From Gemmatales bacterium (GTDB taxonomy: Bacteria; Planctomycetota; Planctomycetia; Gemmatales; Gemmataceae): DNA of 64,000 nt. The notes beneath the pieces are model-generated. The model was not told where the DNA came from. It worked only from the letters and a program-made list of their open reading frames with translations, and did not search any database. The DNA is taken from the NCBI GenBank assembly GCA_026004675.1, contig BPJP01000002.1, positions 779,335 through 843,334 on the forward strand, given 5' to 3'. This document shows positions 33,459 to 42,945 of the stretch, one piece after another (the stretch's first letter is position 1; each line of letters begins with the position of its first letter). The translations under genes and the position numbers were made by a program.

Positions 33459-34628
33459 TCAGGCTTTGAGCATTTCGTCGTGTTTCATGCCGCTGGGCGG
33501 CAGGTCAGCTCGCCGAACGTTCTCCAGTCCTGCTTTGGCACCGGCCAGTTGTTCGGCATCGTTGTCTTCCCATTCGATGCTGACGGCACCGTCATAGCCA
33601 GCGCGGTTCAGCTCGATCAGGATTTCTTCCACGCTGTTGGCATCGCGTGCGGAGCCGGCGGTGACGAAATTCCAGCCGTTGTACTTGTGCCCCATGGGGC
33701 GATGACCGCCGAGCAAGCCGGCGCGGGTGTGCTCGCGAATCACCTGCACCCCTTTGATATGGGCGCAATGGATTCGCTCGCCGAACTCGCGAATGAACTG
33801 AATGACGGAGACGCCTTGCCATTCCATGTGCGAACCATCGAGATTGAAGCCGACCACGTCCGCATAGCCGGCTTTGTCCATGGCAGCCAGATAATCGCCG
33901 GCCGATTCCAGGTCTCCCATCGCTCGTTCACTGGGATGGCATTCGAGGTCGAAAGTCACGCCGTATTGTTTGCAGGTATCGAGAACCGGCTTGAAGCGTT
34001 CGACGAGAAGTTCCAGGCTGACTTCGCGGACGTCTTCGATTTTGTGGCCGCCGATTTCCGTGGGCAAGGGGGGAAAGAGAAAGAAATGGCTCCAGCAGTT
34101 GGCTGGCGAACCGACAAAACCGGGGACGGCGACTTTGCGATCCTGTAGTTTGCCGAGATAGTGGGCCAAACGCACGGCCTTGATGAGATCGTTCTTGGCT
34201 TTTTCGTGAATCAGTTTGCCGACTTCTTCCGGGACGTAATAAGGATCATGGCGCGGCGGCTTGTTCCCTTTGTCGCGCCACGCTTTGTAGGCAGCGACCG
34301 CCTCGCCTCCAACCAGCTGCAGGGTCTTGGCACTTGGTTCGTCGCCCAGGGCCTGGCCCTGCAAGTGGGTGGCGACGGTAAAAATCTCCAGACCGTATTT
34401 TTTGGCTAATTCAACCCGTTCTTTGGCGTACGCTTCCGCGCCTTTGTCATCGCTACAGCGATCGAGATCGAGTTCCCAGCTCGCTTCTTCCCAGCCATCA
34501 AAGCCAACGTCTTGCAGGAATTTGAGCCACTGTTCCATGGGAATATTGCCGAACTGGCCGCGGACCAGGCCAATTTGATGATACGATCCCTTTCCGAAGC
34601 GGTGCGTTGCCGTCTGCTTGTAACCCAT
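33459..34628 (-). CDS. sugar phosphate isomerase/epimerase-like TIM-barrel protein
   Basis: 389 residues, longer than the 250-300 usual for this fold. Strands of the xylose-isomerase-like barrel can be followed: FDGWEEASWELDLDR, LEIFTVATHLQGQ, VTFDLECHPSERAMGDLE (metal-type Glu), YADVVGFNLDGSHMEW (Asp/His metal ligands), IHCAHIKGVQVI and the closing AVSIEWEDND with the last conserved Glu. The enzyme would isomerise or epimerise a sugar or inositol derivative. The substrate is not predictable. No neighbour on the same strand suggests a pathway. Confidence 0.82.
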   Translation of the reverse strand: MGYKQTATHRFGKGSYHQIGLVRGQFGNIPMEQWLKFLQDVGFDGWEEASWELDLDRCSDDKGAEAYAKERVELAKKYGLEIFTVATHLQGQALGDEPSAKTLQLVGGEAVAAYKAWRDKGNKPPRHDPYYVPEEVGKLIHEKAKNDLIKAVRLAHYLGKLQDRKVAVPGFVGSPANCWSHFFLFPPLPTEIGGHKIEDVREVSLELLVERFKPVLDTCKQYGVTFDLECHPSERAMGDLESAGDYLAAMDKAGYADVVGFNLDGSHMEWQGVSVIQFIREFGERIHCAHIKGVQVIREHTRAGLLGGHRPMGHKYNGWNFVTAGSARDANSVEEILIELNRAGYDGAVSIEWEDNDAEQLAGAKAGLENVRRADLPPSGMKHDEMLKA

Positions 34629-34858
34629 GGTCCAATCCCTTTCTGTCTACGGATGTCAGGCAAAGTAGTTTCGACTATACTGGCGATTCGGCGAATGGCA
34701 AGCGGCAAATGGCAGCGAAAGGACGCAGCTGTCGGTCCTGTCTTGAATAATTCATGGTTGCAGACCGGTTTCCAGACGGCGACAATGACCGCGGGGTTGG
34801 CTTTGCTCGTGTCCGTGGTCGACCATGCCAGGGCAGCAGTCGAGGAAAGGGGGAACGG

Positions 34859-35971
34859 ATGTTTGCGCATAGTACCGTCGTGGGACTCGTTGCCCTGGTT
34901 GGGATAGCCGCCGGTTCACTCCAGGCGCAGAGTGCAAAAAACGCCAAGCAAGTTTCGGAACTGGTCGAAAAACTGGGAGGTCGGGCGTTTCTCAATCGTG
35001 GCCGGGATAAAAAGCTTTATTACCACGTCGATCTCGAACGAGCGGATGTTCGGGATGACCAGTTGGCCCTGCTCAAGTCCGTTCCCAATCTGAAGGAATT
35101 GCTGCTTGGCAGCACGCCGATCACCAATGCAGCACTTTTGCAACTCAAACCTCTGCAGAACTTGGAGTTGTTGGACTTGTCCTACACCGTCATCAACGAC
35201 GATGGTCTGGATCATTTGAAGAATCTTCCAAGGTTGCGCATCCTGGTTTTGACCGGCACGCAAATTACCGGCGAAGGCCTCTCCAAACTCAAAGGGATCA
35301 AATCTCTCCAGATGCTCGGCCTGCGCGGCACGCAGATCAAGGATGACAACCTTGCTCATTTGCAGGGGCTGAAGCAGCTACAGGTGCTCGACTTTCGCGA
35401 GACCTCCATCGGCGACGCGGGTCTGTCTCACTTGAAGCCTCTTGTCGGCCTCGAGGTTCTTGTCTTGTGGAGTACCGCCGTGACCGACGCAGGGCTGAAA
35501 ACCATCGGCCAGTTTCCACGGCTTGAAATCCTGATTCTTCGCGATACCGCGGTCGGCGATCCTGGCCTGGTCCATCTCAAAGGGTTGAAGAGGCTTCATA
35601 CGTTAAATCTGTACGGTACAAAGATCAGCGACGCCGGGTTGAAAGCTCTGGCAGGTTTGCCTTTGCAGATTTTGGATGTGGGCGGGACCAAAGTGACCGA
35701 TGCCGGTTTGGCGGAGGTACGCGGCTTGAGCCGACTTTACACCCTCAATGTATCGGGCACTCGAATCACCAGCGCCGGGTTGAAACAGCTTCAGGGCCTC
35801 AGCAATTTGGAGGAACTCTACCTTCGGGATACCGACGTCACGGATGCAGGATTGAAATACCTGGTTGGATTGAAGAATCTCAAGCTTGTCAGCCTGACTG
35901 GCTCGAAGGTAACCGCTAAAGGAGCCAAGGCGTTTGCCAAAGCCAGGCCGAACGTCAAGGTGGAGCATTGA
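34859..35971 (+). CDS. exported leucine-rich-repeat protein
   Basis: 370 residues from the ATG at 34859 with AAGGGGGA upstream; the open frame before it is not coding. A signal peptide ends near residue 21 (IAAGSLQAQ). From about residue 60 to the end there are some twelve tandem LRRs of the 23-24-residue bacterial type, such as LKELLLGSTPITNAALLQL, LELLDLSYTVINDDGLDHL and LEELYLRDTDVTDAGLKYL. Such exported LRR solenoids are common in planctomycetes and presumably bind proteins or glycans at the cell surface. No catalytic domain is fused. Confidence 0.85.
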   Translation: MFAHSTVVGLVALVGIAAGSLQAQSAKNAKQVSELVEKLGGRAFLNRGRDKKLYYHVDLERADVRDDQLALLKSVPNLKELLLGSTPITNAALLQLKPLQNLELLDLSYTVINDDGLDHLKNLPRLRILVLTGTQITGEGLSKLKGIKSLQMLGLRGTQIKDDNLAHLQGLKQLQVLDFRETSIGDAGLSHLKPLVGLEVLVLWSTAVTDAGLKTIGQFPRLEILILRDTAVGDPGLVHLKGLKRLHTLNLYGTKISDAGLKALAGLPLQILDVGGTKVTDAGLAEVRGLSRLYTLNVSGTRITSAGLKQLQGLSNLEELYLRDTDVTDAGLKYLVGLKNLKLVSLTGSKVTAKGAKAFAKARPNVKVEH

Positions 35972-36049
35972 AGCGACACGCCAGTAGCCGCCACGGTGAC
36001 CGGCGGATTCGAGCCAGGACCACGCGAGTCGTTTTCGAGGAATCGAGGC

Positions 36050-36742
36050 ATGAGCCAGCGACCGCCGGAATTGGATGCGTTTTCGGGAATGGTTCGGCTT
36101 TTCCCTTTGCCGCAGCTAGTCTTGTTCCCGAACATGGTCCATGGCTTCCACATTTTCGAACCACGTTACCGGCAAATGACGGCGGACGCGCTCGCTGACG
36201 ACCAGCTGATCGCTCTGGTGTTGTTGCAGCCTGGCTACGAAGCCGACTATTTCAACTCCCCAGCCATCTATTCGGCTGGCTGTCTTGGCAAGATTGTCGG
36301 ATCGAAAAAGACGGGTGACGGCCGATATCACCTCGATCTTCGCGGTCTCAGTCGGTACCGCATTCGCAAGGAAATCGCCGTTCCTGGCAAGCTTTATCGC
36401 TGTGCCGAAGTCGATCTGCTTGATGAAGTTCCCGTTGCGAACGACAAGAAGCAAGAGGCATACCAGAAAGAATTGCTCGACATTTTGACGGGTTGGTGTG
36501 GCCCAAAGGCGAAACTGCTTGGTATGCCTGTCGACGTGTTCAACGCCGTGCTGCCGCTTGGTCTCATCATTGATATAGCGACTTATTTGCTCCCTCTACC
36601 GTTGGCATTCAAACAGGAGATGCTCGAAACGCCGGCAGTCGAAGAGCGTGCCGAGAAGCTGCTCGCCATTCTGGAGAAGAATCGGCCAGCGTCTGCTCCG
36701 GGAAAACACCCCTCGTACCCGACAAAGTTCAGCGAAAACTAG
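36050..36742 (+). CDS. Lon N-terminal substrate-binding-domain protein (no protease part)
   Basis: 230 residues from the ATG at 36050; GAGG lies just upstream. The start LDAFSGMVRLFPLPQLVLFPNMVHGFHIFEPRYRQM matches the LonN/PUA-like domain of Lon protease, including the FP-P-xH-F-EPRY core, and GCLGKIVGSKKTGDGRYHL continues it. The AAA+ and protease modules are absent, as in stand-alone LonN proteins of unknown role. A helical C-terminal part (LPLGLIIDIATYLLPLPLAFKQEMLE) completes the usual two-lobe fold. It may be an adaptor or substrate recogniser, which is inference. It is convergent with mnmE. Confidence 0.85.
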   Translation: MSQRPPELDAFSGMVRLFPLPQLVLFPNMVHGFHIFEPRYRQMTADALADDQLIALVLLQPGYEADYFNSPAIYSAGCLGKIVGSKKTGDGRYHLDLRGLSRYRIRKEIAVPGKLYRCAEVDLLDEVPVANDKKQEAYQKELLDILTGWCGPKAKLLGMPVDVFNAVLPLGLIIDIATYLLPLPLAFKQEMLETPAVEERAEKLLAILEKNRPASAPGKHPSYPTKFSEN

Positions 36743-36772
36743 GGCATAGGGACGAAAATTGGTCTTTAGTCC

Positions 36773-38104
36773 TTATTTGCCAATACAGAATCGGCTGAAG
36801 ATGCGATCGAGCAGGTCATCGGTGTAGACGGCGCCGACCATTTCGCCGAGTTGATCGAGGGCGCCGCGCAATTCGAGTGCGAGGATTTCCACGGGTTCCT
36901 TGAAAAGCACACTGCTATGGGCGCGACGCAGATGCTCTAAGCAGGCATCGACATGGTGTTGGCACCGGCTGAGGCTGGGGGCGAGGGCTGGTTGGTTCCG
37001 CCGGAGTATATATTCGCGAATGCGGTCGCGAAGCTCTTGCACGCCTTGACGTGTGACGGCGCTTGTGGCGAGCAAACCGGGGGGAGGTTCGGCAAGATCG
37101 CACTTGGTCGCAACCGGAATCGTTTCCGTGCGAGCTGGGAGACCAGTCATGCCTTGCTGCGGTGCCGATGCGTCGACACAGGAAATCAGCAAGTCGGTTT
37201 GCTCGAGCAGTTCGCTTGCGAGCCTTTGTGCCTGGGATTCGATTTCGTCTTCGGTTCGACGCTGCCCGGCAGTATCAATCAGTTCGACGATGGTACCATC
37301 GAATTCCAAGTGCCGTACCACATAATCGCGGGTTGTTCCGGGATGGGAGCTCACCAGAGCAGCTCGGACCTGGACGAGGGCATTGAACAGGCTGCTCTTG
37401 CCGACATTGGCGGGTCCGACGAGCGCAACGCGAAAAGGACGGTCGCTTCGTCCTCGTGACTGCAATTGCTTTTGCACTAGAGATACCTGAGCCATCCCTT
37501 TGGCCAGCCTCGCCAGCAATTCTTCTGGCGACACGAAAGCAATGTCTTCGTCGGCGAAATCGAGCGCCGCTTCCACGTCGGCCAACAGATTCAACAGTTC
37601 GTCGCGCAGGCCATGTAACGGCTGGGTCAGCCCACCGGCTAATTGCTTCAGGGCGTCCCGTAGTTGTTTTCGATTGTCTGCTTCAATGACGCCGAGCACG
37701 GCCTCAGCTCGTGGCAAATCCAGTTTGCCGGAAAGGAAAGCACGTAACGTGAATTCGCCAGGTTCGGCTGCTCGCGCTCCGTTGGTCAAGAGAAACGTGA
37801 TGAGGCAATCGACCAAAGGCGGCGAAGAGACAAGATGCACTTCCGCCATTTCCTGTCCTGTATAGGAACGCGGCGCCGGCCAGATGTACAAGTCGGCTGG
37901 AACCGGGTTGTTGATGTTTGGCAGCCGAAGATGACCGGAATATAGAGCACGGCGATCGCACGCGACCGGACCGCCGGCGTCGAAAATCGAGCTGGCCAGC
38001 TTCGCCGACTTGGGCCCGCTCAATCGGACGATGGCCCTGGCTCCAGCGCCGACAGCGCTGGATAACGCCACAATCGTCTCTTGCATGTCGAAAGTCGTCG
38101 CCAT
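36773..38104 (-). CDS. mnmE: tRNA uridine-5-carboxymethylaminomethyl modification GTPase MnmE
   Basis: 443 residues, normal length. The N-terminal formyl-THF-binding domain starts ETIVALSSAVGAGARAIVRLSG and contains PRSYTGQEMAEVHLVSSP. The inserted G domain has Walker A GPANVGKSSLFNAL, the G2/G3 region SSHPGTTRDYV and LIDTAGQR, and a G4-type TKCD (VATKCDLAEPP). The C-terminal end is IFSRFCIGK, preserving the essential Cys of the C[I/L]GK motif. MnmE works with MnmG to modify wobble U34 of several tRNAs. No mnmG is in the window. Confidence 0.95.
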   Translation of the reverse strand: MATTFDMQETIVALSSAVGAGARAIVRLSGPKSAKLASSIFDAGGPVACDRRALYSGHLRLPNINNPVPADLYIWPAPRSYTGQEMAEVHLVSSPPLVDCLITFLLTNGARAAEPGEFTLRAFLSGKLDLPRAEAVLGVIEADNRKQLRDALKQLAGGLTQPLHGLRDELLNLLADVEAALDFADEDIAFVSPEELLARLAKGMAQVSLVQKQLQSRGRSDRPFRVALVGPANVGKSSLFNALVQVRAALVSSHPGTTRDYVVRHLEFDGTIVELIDTAGQRRTEDEIESQAQRLASELLEQTDLLISCVDASAPQQGMTGLPARTETIPVATKCDLAEPPPGLLATSAVTRQGVQELRDRIREYILRRNQPALAPSLSRCQHHVDACLEHLRRAHSSVLFKEPVEILALELRGALDQLGEMVGAVYTDDLLDRIFSRFCIGK

Positions 38105-38192
38105 ACGGATTACACTATCAAAAACCGCTCTCGCCCAGTCGAGGCAATGAACGGAAATGGTCTGCTTGTCCGCTTAACGCAGGGGGCCAACC

Positions 38193-39800
38193 ATGATTCT
38201 AACAACCGATACGCGAAGGGGTCGGGGCTATAACAGCCAGACGCTGGCCGCTCTAGTCGCTCTGTTTGTTTCATTCATGCTTCCTGCCGTAACGTGCGGC
38301 CAGGTCAGTGACCAAATCGACCAATTATTATCGGCGACGTGGAAAGAAAAAGGCCTGGAGCCGTCGCCTGCAGCGTCAGATCAGGAATTCATTCGCCGGG
38401 CCACACTCGACATCATCGGTCGCATCGCTACACCGGAGGAAGTCCGCGCATTTGAGAACGATAAAAGGCCGGACAAACGAGCCAGGCTGATCGACCGTCT
38501 CTTGCGAAGCGACGAATATCCTCGCTATTGGGCCAAAGTTTGGAGCGCCTGGTTGATCGGTCGAGGCGGCCCGCCAAACCGGCGACAACAATTGCAAGCC
38601 TGGCTGGAGAAGAAGTTCGCCGACGACGCCGGCCTGGACACGATCGCCATCGGTCTGATCGCGGCGACAGGCGAGGGTAGCGAAAACGGAGCCGTGCACT
38701 ACATCCTCGCTCATCTCGGCGAACCCGTTCCTGAAAACAAACAGATGGAAGAGGGGCGCTACGACATGGTGCCGTTGACTCTGCGGACATTGCAGTTCTT
38801 TCTCGGTCTGCGACTGCAACATAATCCGCGCCATCCGTTGCATCCCGACTATTACATGCGGCATTTCTGGCGAATCAATGTTTTCTTTCGGCAAGTCGAT
38901 CCGGGCGAAAATTCCGTGGCGGACAATCCCAAGCTGAACCCCGAAGCATACATCGTTTACGAAAACCGCGAAGGAAAGATTTTCTCGGCGACGCCGAGAT
39001 TTCTCGATGACCGGAAGTTCGATCCGAAGAAAGGAACAAGCCGGCGGCAACAGTTGGCCTCGTTTGTCGTGTCGCACCCGAATTTCGCCCGCGCGTATGT
39101 CAACCGAATGTGGGGCAAATTCTTTGGACGAGGCTTGCACGAAAAACCGGCCGTCGACGACTTCGGAACCCACCATAAAGTGATCCACCCGGAGTTGTTG
39201 GAGGCACTGGCGAAGGCGTTTCGTCGCGGAGGCCATCGGCCCAAGGAATTGGTTCGTTGGATTTGCCATAGTCGAGCCTACCAGCTATCCAGTGTTGCCA
39301 ACAAAACAAACGCCGGTCGGGACGCTCTGCCATATTTCAGCCGAATGCCGCTGCGAATCATGAGCCCGGAGCAGTTGCTCGAGTCGATCATCGTAGCCAC
39401 GCGGGCGAAGGAAGCGTTGGCGAAGAACGAGTTGGCGGCCTTGCGCGATGGGGCAGCCAAAATGTTCGATTTCGATACCGAATTGGGGGAATGGTCTTTC
39501 GCCGACAACCTCCAGCTGGCTTTCGCGATGATCAACAACAAACACATCAACGATGCCATTGTCAGCCCCAAAGGCACCGTGGCCCATGCGCTCAAAGCCA
39601 GCCAGGGAAAGCCCGAACGCATCATCGATGAATTGTACCTGGCGGCACTCAATCGCTCGCCAAACGACAAGGAAAAAGATCGCGTGATGACGATCATCAA
39701 AGAATCAGCGGCCAAAAAAGAGATCAAGGATTGGACCCCTCTATGGCAGGACCTTTTGTGGGCACTGATCAACAGCAACGAGTTTATTTTGAATCATTGA
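38193..39800 (+). CDS. exported DUF1549/DUF1553 domain protein
   Basis: 535 residues. The N-terminal signal peptide is hydrophobic (LAALVALFVSFMLPAVTCG). DUF1549 starts near residue 48 (SDQEFIRRATLDIIGRIATPEEVRAFENDK). DUF1553 lies in the C-terminal half (SHPNFARAYVNRMWGKFFGRGLHEKP through PKELVRWICHSRAYQLSS). These paired domains, often fused to cytochrome c in planctomycetes, form large paralogous families of unknown role, commonly near DUF1501 proteins or sulfatases. This copy lacks a CxxCH motif. The CRTAC1-like gene follows 81 bp downstream on the same strand and may share the transcript. Confidence 0.85.
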   Translation: MILTTDTRRGRGYNSQTLAALVALFVSFMLPAVTCGQVSDQIDQLLSATWKEKGLEPSPAASDQEFIRRATLDIIGRIATPEEVRAFENDKRPDKRARLIDRLLRSDEYPRYWAKVWSAWLIGRGGPPNRRQQLQAWLEKKFADDAGLDTIAIGLIAATGEGSENGAVHYILAHLGEPVPENKQMEEGRYDMVPLTLRTLQFFLGLRLQHNPRHPLHPDYYMRHFWRINVFFRQVDPGENSVADNPKLNPEAYIVYENREGKIFSATPRFLDDRKFDPKKGTSRRQQLASFVVSHPNFARAYVNRMWGKFFGRGLHEKPAVDDFGTHHKVIHPELLEALAKAFRRGGHRPKELVRWICHSRAYQLSSVANKTNAGRDALPYFSRMPLRIMSPEQLLESIIVATRAKEALAKNELAALRDGAAKMFDFDTELGEWSFADNLQLAFAMINNKHINDAIVSPKGTVAHALKASQGKPERIIDELYLAALNRSPNDKEKDRVMTIIKESAAKKEIKDWTPLWQDLLWALINSNEFILNH

Positions 39801-39838
39801 GAGTCGCTGGAGCATCTTGGGCCGCTGCACTTGCTCAG

Positions 39839-39880
39839 TGCGAACAACCCAGGAGACGTTGCGAACAACCCAGGAGACGT
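39839..39880 (+). repeat. perfect tandem duplication of a 21-bp unit containing the ribosome-binding site
   Basis: Two identical 21-bp units at 39839-39859 and 39860-39880 each contain CCCAGGAGAC, so two Shine-Dalgarno-like AGGAG sites precede the ATG at 39882. The unit length is a multiple of three. Only the second AGGAG (39872-39876) is at a normal distance from the start codon. Confidence 0.7.
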
Positions 39881-39881
39881 C

Positions 39882-41564
39882 ATGTCTGGCATTCGCTTTC
39901 TTTGTTGTCTAGGCGTTTTGGCATGGTCCACACACGACAACTATGTTCAGGCCGAGGAAAAACGGCACGCGTTTGTGTTCAAAGACATGGCCCAAAAAGC
40001 CGGCCTGTTGCCGGCTGCCGCGGGAATCCACGGCCACGGTGCCGCCTGGGGCGACGTCGACGGCGATGGCTGGCTCGATCTGTACATCGGGACGTTTCAT
40101 GAAAGCGGCTCCAAAGCCAACATGCTGTTCCGCAATCGCCAAGGCAGATTCCACCTCGACGAGCAAGAAGGCTTGCGTATCGGCGCTCGCGCCACCGGCG
40201 TGGTCTTTGCCGACTTCGACAACGACGGCGACCTGGACCTTTTCATTGGGAGCATGCCCAAGCCGAAAGCCGGGTTACGCGGTTGCGCTCTTTTCCGCAA
40301 CGACGGCAATGGCAAATTCGCCGATATCTCGAAGGACTGCGGCGCCTGCCCCGGCGATTTCGGCGGGCGAAGTGCTGCTGTTTTCGATTACGATGGCGAT
40401 GGGCTGCTTGACCTTCTCGTCGGCGAGGACCCTTTGCCTGGATACAACGGCTCGAAGACGAAAAGTTCGCGCTTGTTTCGCAACCTGGGCGAATTGCGCT
40501 TCGCGGATGTTTCCCGTCAGGTGGGCATTCCAGAGGGCATTCCGGGCCTCGGCGTGGCGGCGGGCGACGTCAATAACGACGGCTGGCCCGATTTCTTCCT
40601 GGCATCGAGCCGGGGAGGCAACATCCTCTTTCTCAACCAACAAGGAAAAACGTTTCGCGCCTGGCAAGGATCGCAGACCACCTTTGTTTTCCCCAACGCA
40701 GGGGCCGCCGGCGGCGACAACATGATCTGCGGCGTCTGTTTCGGCGACGTCAATCGCGACGGCCTGCTCGATATCGCCATCGGACCGCACTACTCGACGC
40801 CGTGGCGGCAACCCGTAGCCGTCCATCTCTATCTCAATCGCGGCATCCGCAACAGGGAGCCGATCTTCGAAAACGTCACGGCCAAGGTCGGCCTCTTTCC
40901 CTTGCCGCTCAAAGCGCCGCATGTCGAGTTGCAGGATTTCGATAACGACGGCTGGCCCGACCTCTTCGCAAGCATTGTCAAGTTCGCTGATGGCCAATCG
41001 TATCCACTCATTTTCAAGAACCACGGCTTGCGCAATGGTTTGCCCGTGTTCCGTGAAGACATCATGGAAGTCAACGATTTTCCCACAGCAGAAGATAAAG
41101 CGATCCCGCGAAGCGGCCCCTTTTTTAGCAAAATGATCAAGGACAAGAAGATCGTCTACACAGCGGCGGCCCCAACCGCGGACTACGACAATGACGGCAA
41201 GCTCGATATCTTTCTGGCCAACTGGTGGATCGAAGCACCCTCGCTCTTGTTGCACAACGAAACCCCGGCGGGGAACTGGCTGCAGGTTCGCCTCGAAGGA
41301 AAAAAACGAGGCATGAACCGAATGGGCATTGGAGCGAAAATCAACCTGTACCGGTCAGGCAAGGCTGGCGATCCCGGCGCGTTTTTGGGCAGTCGCGAAG
41401 TAGCTGTCGGCTTCGGATACGCCTCCGGACAACCAGCCATCGCACACTTCGGGCTCGGCAGCGAAACCGCTGTCGATATCGAAGTGATCTTGCCTCACGG
41501 CAAAGGCAAGCTCCTCCGCCGCAATATTCGAGGAAACCAGCGATTCCTGGTTACGATAGATTGA
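39882..41564 (+). CDS. exported CRTAC1-like protein: FG-GAP/VCBS repeats plus ASPIC/UnbV domain
   Basis: 560 residues from the ATG at 39882, directly after the duplicated ribosome site. A signal peptide covers residues 1-22. At least seven Asp-rich FG-GAP/VCBS repeats are visible, for example DVDGDGWLDLYIG, DFDNDGDLDLFIG, DYDGDGLLDLLVG and DVNRDGLLDIAIG, forming a calcium-binding beta-propeller. The C-terminus is an ASPIC/UnbV domain (NWLQVRLEGKKRGMNRMGIGAKI, SREVAVGFGYASGQP, HFGLGS). Such proteins are secreted and bind surfaces or polymers. It probably forms a pair with the DUF1549 protein upstream. Confidence 0.87.
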   Translation: MSGIRFLCCLGVLAWSTHDNYVQAEEKRHAFVFKDMAQKAGLLPAAAGIHGHGAAWGDVDGDGWLDLYIGTFHESGSKANMLFRNRQGRFHLDEQEGLRIGARATGVVFADFDNDGDLDLFIGSMPKPKAGLRGCALFRNDGNGKFADISKDCGACPGDFGGRSAAVFDYDGDGLLDLLVGEDPLPGYNGSKTKSSRLFRNLGELRFADVSRQVGIPEGIPGLGVAAGDVNNDGWPDFFLASSRGGNILFLNQQGKTFRAWQGSQTTFVFPNAGAAGGDNMICGVCFGDVNRDGLLDIAIGPHYSTPWRQPVAVHLYLNRGIRNREPIFENVTAKVGLFPLPLKAPHVELQDFDNDGWPDLFASIVKFADGQSYPLIFKNHGLRNGLPVFREDIMEVNDFPTAEDKAIPRSGPFFSKMIKDKKIVYTAAAPTADYDNDGKLDIFLANWWIEAPSLLLHNETPAGNWLQVRLEGKKRGMNRMGIGAKINLYRSGKAGDPGAFLGSREVAVGFGYASGQPAIAHFGLGSETAVDIEVILPHGKGKLLRRNIRGNQRFLVTID

Positions 41565-41601
41565 ACCTCTTGCCTCGGCTGACCAGCACCGGAGGCTCGC
41601 T

Positions 41602-42615
41602 TTAACTAGCGGGTTGAACTTCCGCCGTCAGTTTCTCTTTGAGTATTTGGCGGGCCTTTTCAATGTCGGCCTTGACTTCGCTCTCGGGCCGGTCCTGAAG
41701 CATGGCGATTTCGGCGATGTCATAATCTTCCAGCGCCTGCAGCAGAAACGCCTGCCGTTGCGCTGCCGGCAGATCGGCTACCAATGACAGCACACGCTTG
41801 TTTCGCTCCTCAGCTTCCAGTTCGTTCCAGGCATCGAATGCCTCAGAATCCGCAACAAGCTCTTCCAGCGACAGGCTCTCGTCATAGCCCAAAAGCGACG
41901 CCCACCATTCCTCTTCGCCTTCCTCCGCTGTCTCGACTCGCTCCTCCAGCGACGCGTGGGGTCGCGGTTCCTGTTTTACGCACGCTTCCAACACGTCATG
42001 CAAGAGGCTCGTCAGCCATAGATCAAGCGACAATTGTTTGGGCCGATCGGGAAATTGCTGCCACGCCCTTGTCAGCACTTCATCCAGAACGTCCGCTACG
42101 CTGACCTCATTGGCATGAAGCACTCCTTCAAGCTCCAGGATGCGCAGCTCCCGCCGAGCATGATCAGCAAGGAAGCGAAGCTGCGGTCGAAGCAGTTGGA
42201 AAAAGTCCTCTTTGCGGCCGACTTCGCGATCACGCTCCAGATAGGGGCCGGCCGCACTCAGGTCTTCCCGTGCTCGCACCTTGCGCTTGAAGACATAATC
42301 TTTGCGAACCTGTTCCTTGTGTCGCTTGATGTCACGAACGAGCGTGTCCGCGATACGATCAAGCACTACCTGGCCATCCTTCTCGTTGGCTTCCGCTACG
42401 ACCGTTCCTGTCGGCAAATGAACGACCGCCCTTCCCTCGAACCACTCGCCTTTGTTGTCGGCGGAATGGCGATGGAAGGTCAGCCGCAACTCGACGAGGT
42501 CAGGTCGGTAAGGCGTCAAAACCCTTTCAATGCGTCGCACTTTTTTCGACCAGTATTGTGACAACCTGTCTTTCAGGTGCGGGGAGCAGCCATTCCAAAT
42601 GTAGTGACTCGTCAT
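41602..42615 (-). CDS. HPF/RaiA ribosome-hibernation-like domain fused to sigma-70-like regions 2 and 4
   Basis: 337 residues from the ATG at 42615, with AGGAGG seven bases upstream. Residues 1-112 follow the S30AE/HPF pattern: SPHLKDRLSQYWSKKVRRIERVL, VELRLTFHRH, WFEGRAVVHLPTGTVVAEAN and a long helix DRIADTLVRDIKRHKEQVRK. Residues 135-215 look like sigma region 2 (DFFQLLRPQLRFLADHARRE, VSVADVLDEVLTRAWQQF, SLDLWLTSLLHDVLEA). Residues 270-330 look like region 4 (LVADLPAAQRQAFLLQALED followed by YDIAEIAMLQDRPESEVKAD). An acidic linker (residues 222-262) separates them. HPF dimerises or silences ribosomes; joining it to a sigma-like module is unusual. It is divergent from the enolase-family gene. 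Confidence 0.75.
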   Translation of the reverse strand: MTSHYIWNGCSPHLKDRLSQYWSKKVRRIERVLTPYRPDLVELRLTFHRHSADNKGEWFEGRAVVHLPTGTVVAEANEKDGQVVLDRIADTLVRDIKRHKEQVRKDYVFKRKVRAREDLSAAGPYLERDREVGRKEDFFQLLRPQLRFLADHARRELRILELEGVLHANEVSVADVLDEVLTRAWQQFPDRPKQLSLDLWLTSLLHDVLEACVKQEPRPHASLEERVETAEEGEEEWWASLLGYDESLSLEELVADSEAFDAWNELEAEERNKRVLSLVADLPAAQRQAFLLQALEDYDIAEIAMLQDRPESEVKADIEKARQILKEKLTAEVQPAS

Positions 42616-42945
42616 GCCGTAACCTCCTGTGGATTGGATTGTTTGCGGTTCCACTTTTGCATGAGCAAGACCTATGCCATCACTGGCGATTTCGCTCGCT
42701 GGCATTGTCTCTCGCAGGAGGCCAGGCAGGAAAGGGGAAAAGAATCAATGCCTGTCGGCGCGAATGCAGGCGCCATAATCGCAGACAAGTGTGCCATCTT
42801 GTCACATCGGGCCTGGAATTCGGCCAAAATGTCGCAGGCTGCGCGACAGGCGAAATTAGTCAATCACCGTTCGCATCGCCTTTGCCAGTGCCGTTGCATA
42901 TGAAGAAGACAGAAGCAAAAGGCAACCATACGCAGGAGTCCACTG
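42616..42945. other. 330-bp divergent intergenic region
   Basis: This lies between the divergent HPF-sigma fusion (minus) and enolase-family (plus) genes and must carry both promoters. The one clear structure is TGTCGC at 42830-42835 with GCGACA at 42843-42848, a 6-bp inverted repeat with a 7-base spacer. It is about 100 bp upstream of the plus-strand ATG. No ORF or RNA gene was recognised. Confidence 0.4.

Noticed and set aside
42697..42714. possible sigma-54 promoter (TGGCATTGTCTCTCGC)
   Set aside because: The spacing between the GG and GC elements is one base off and the -12 TTGC is not matched.
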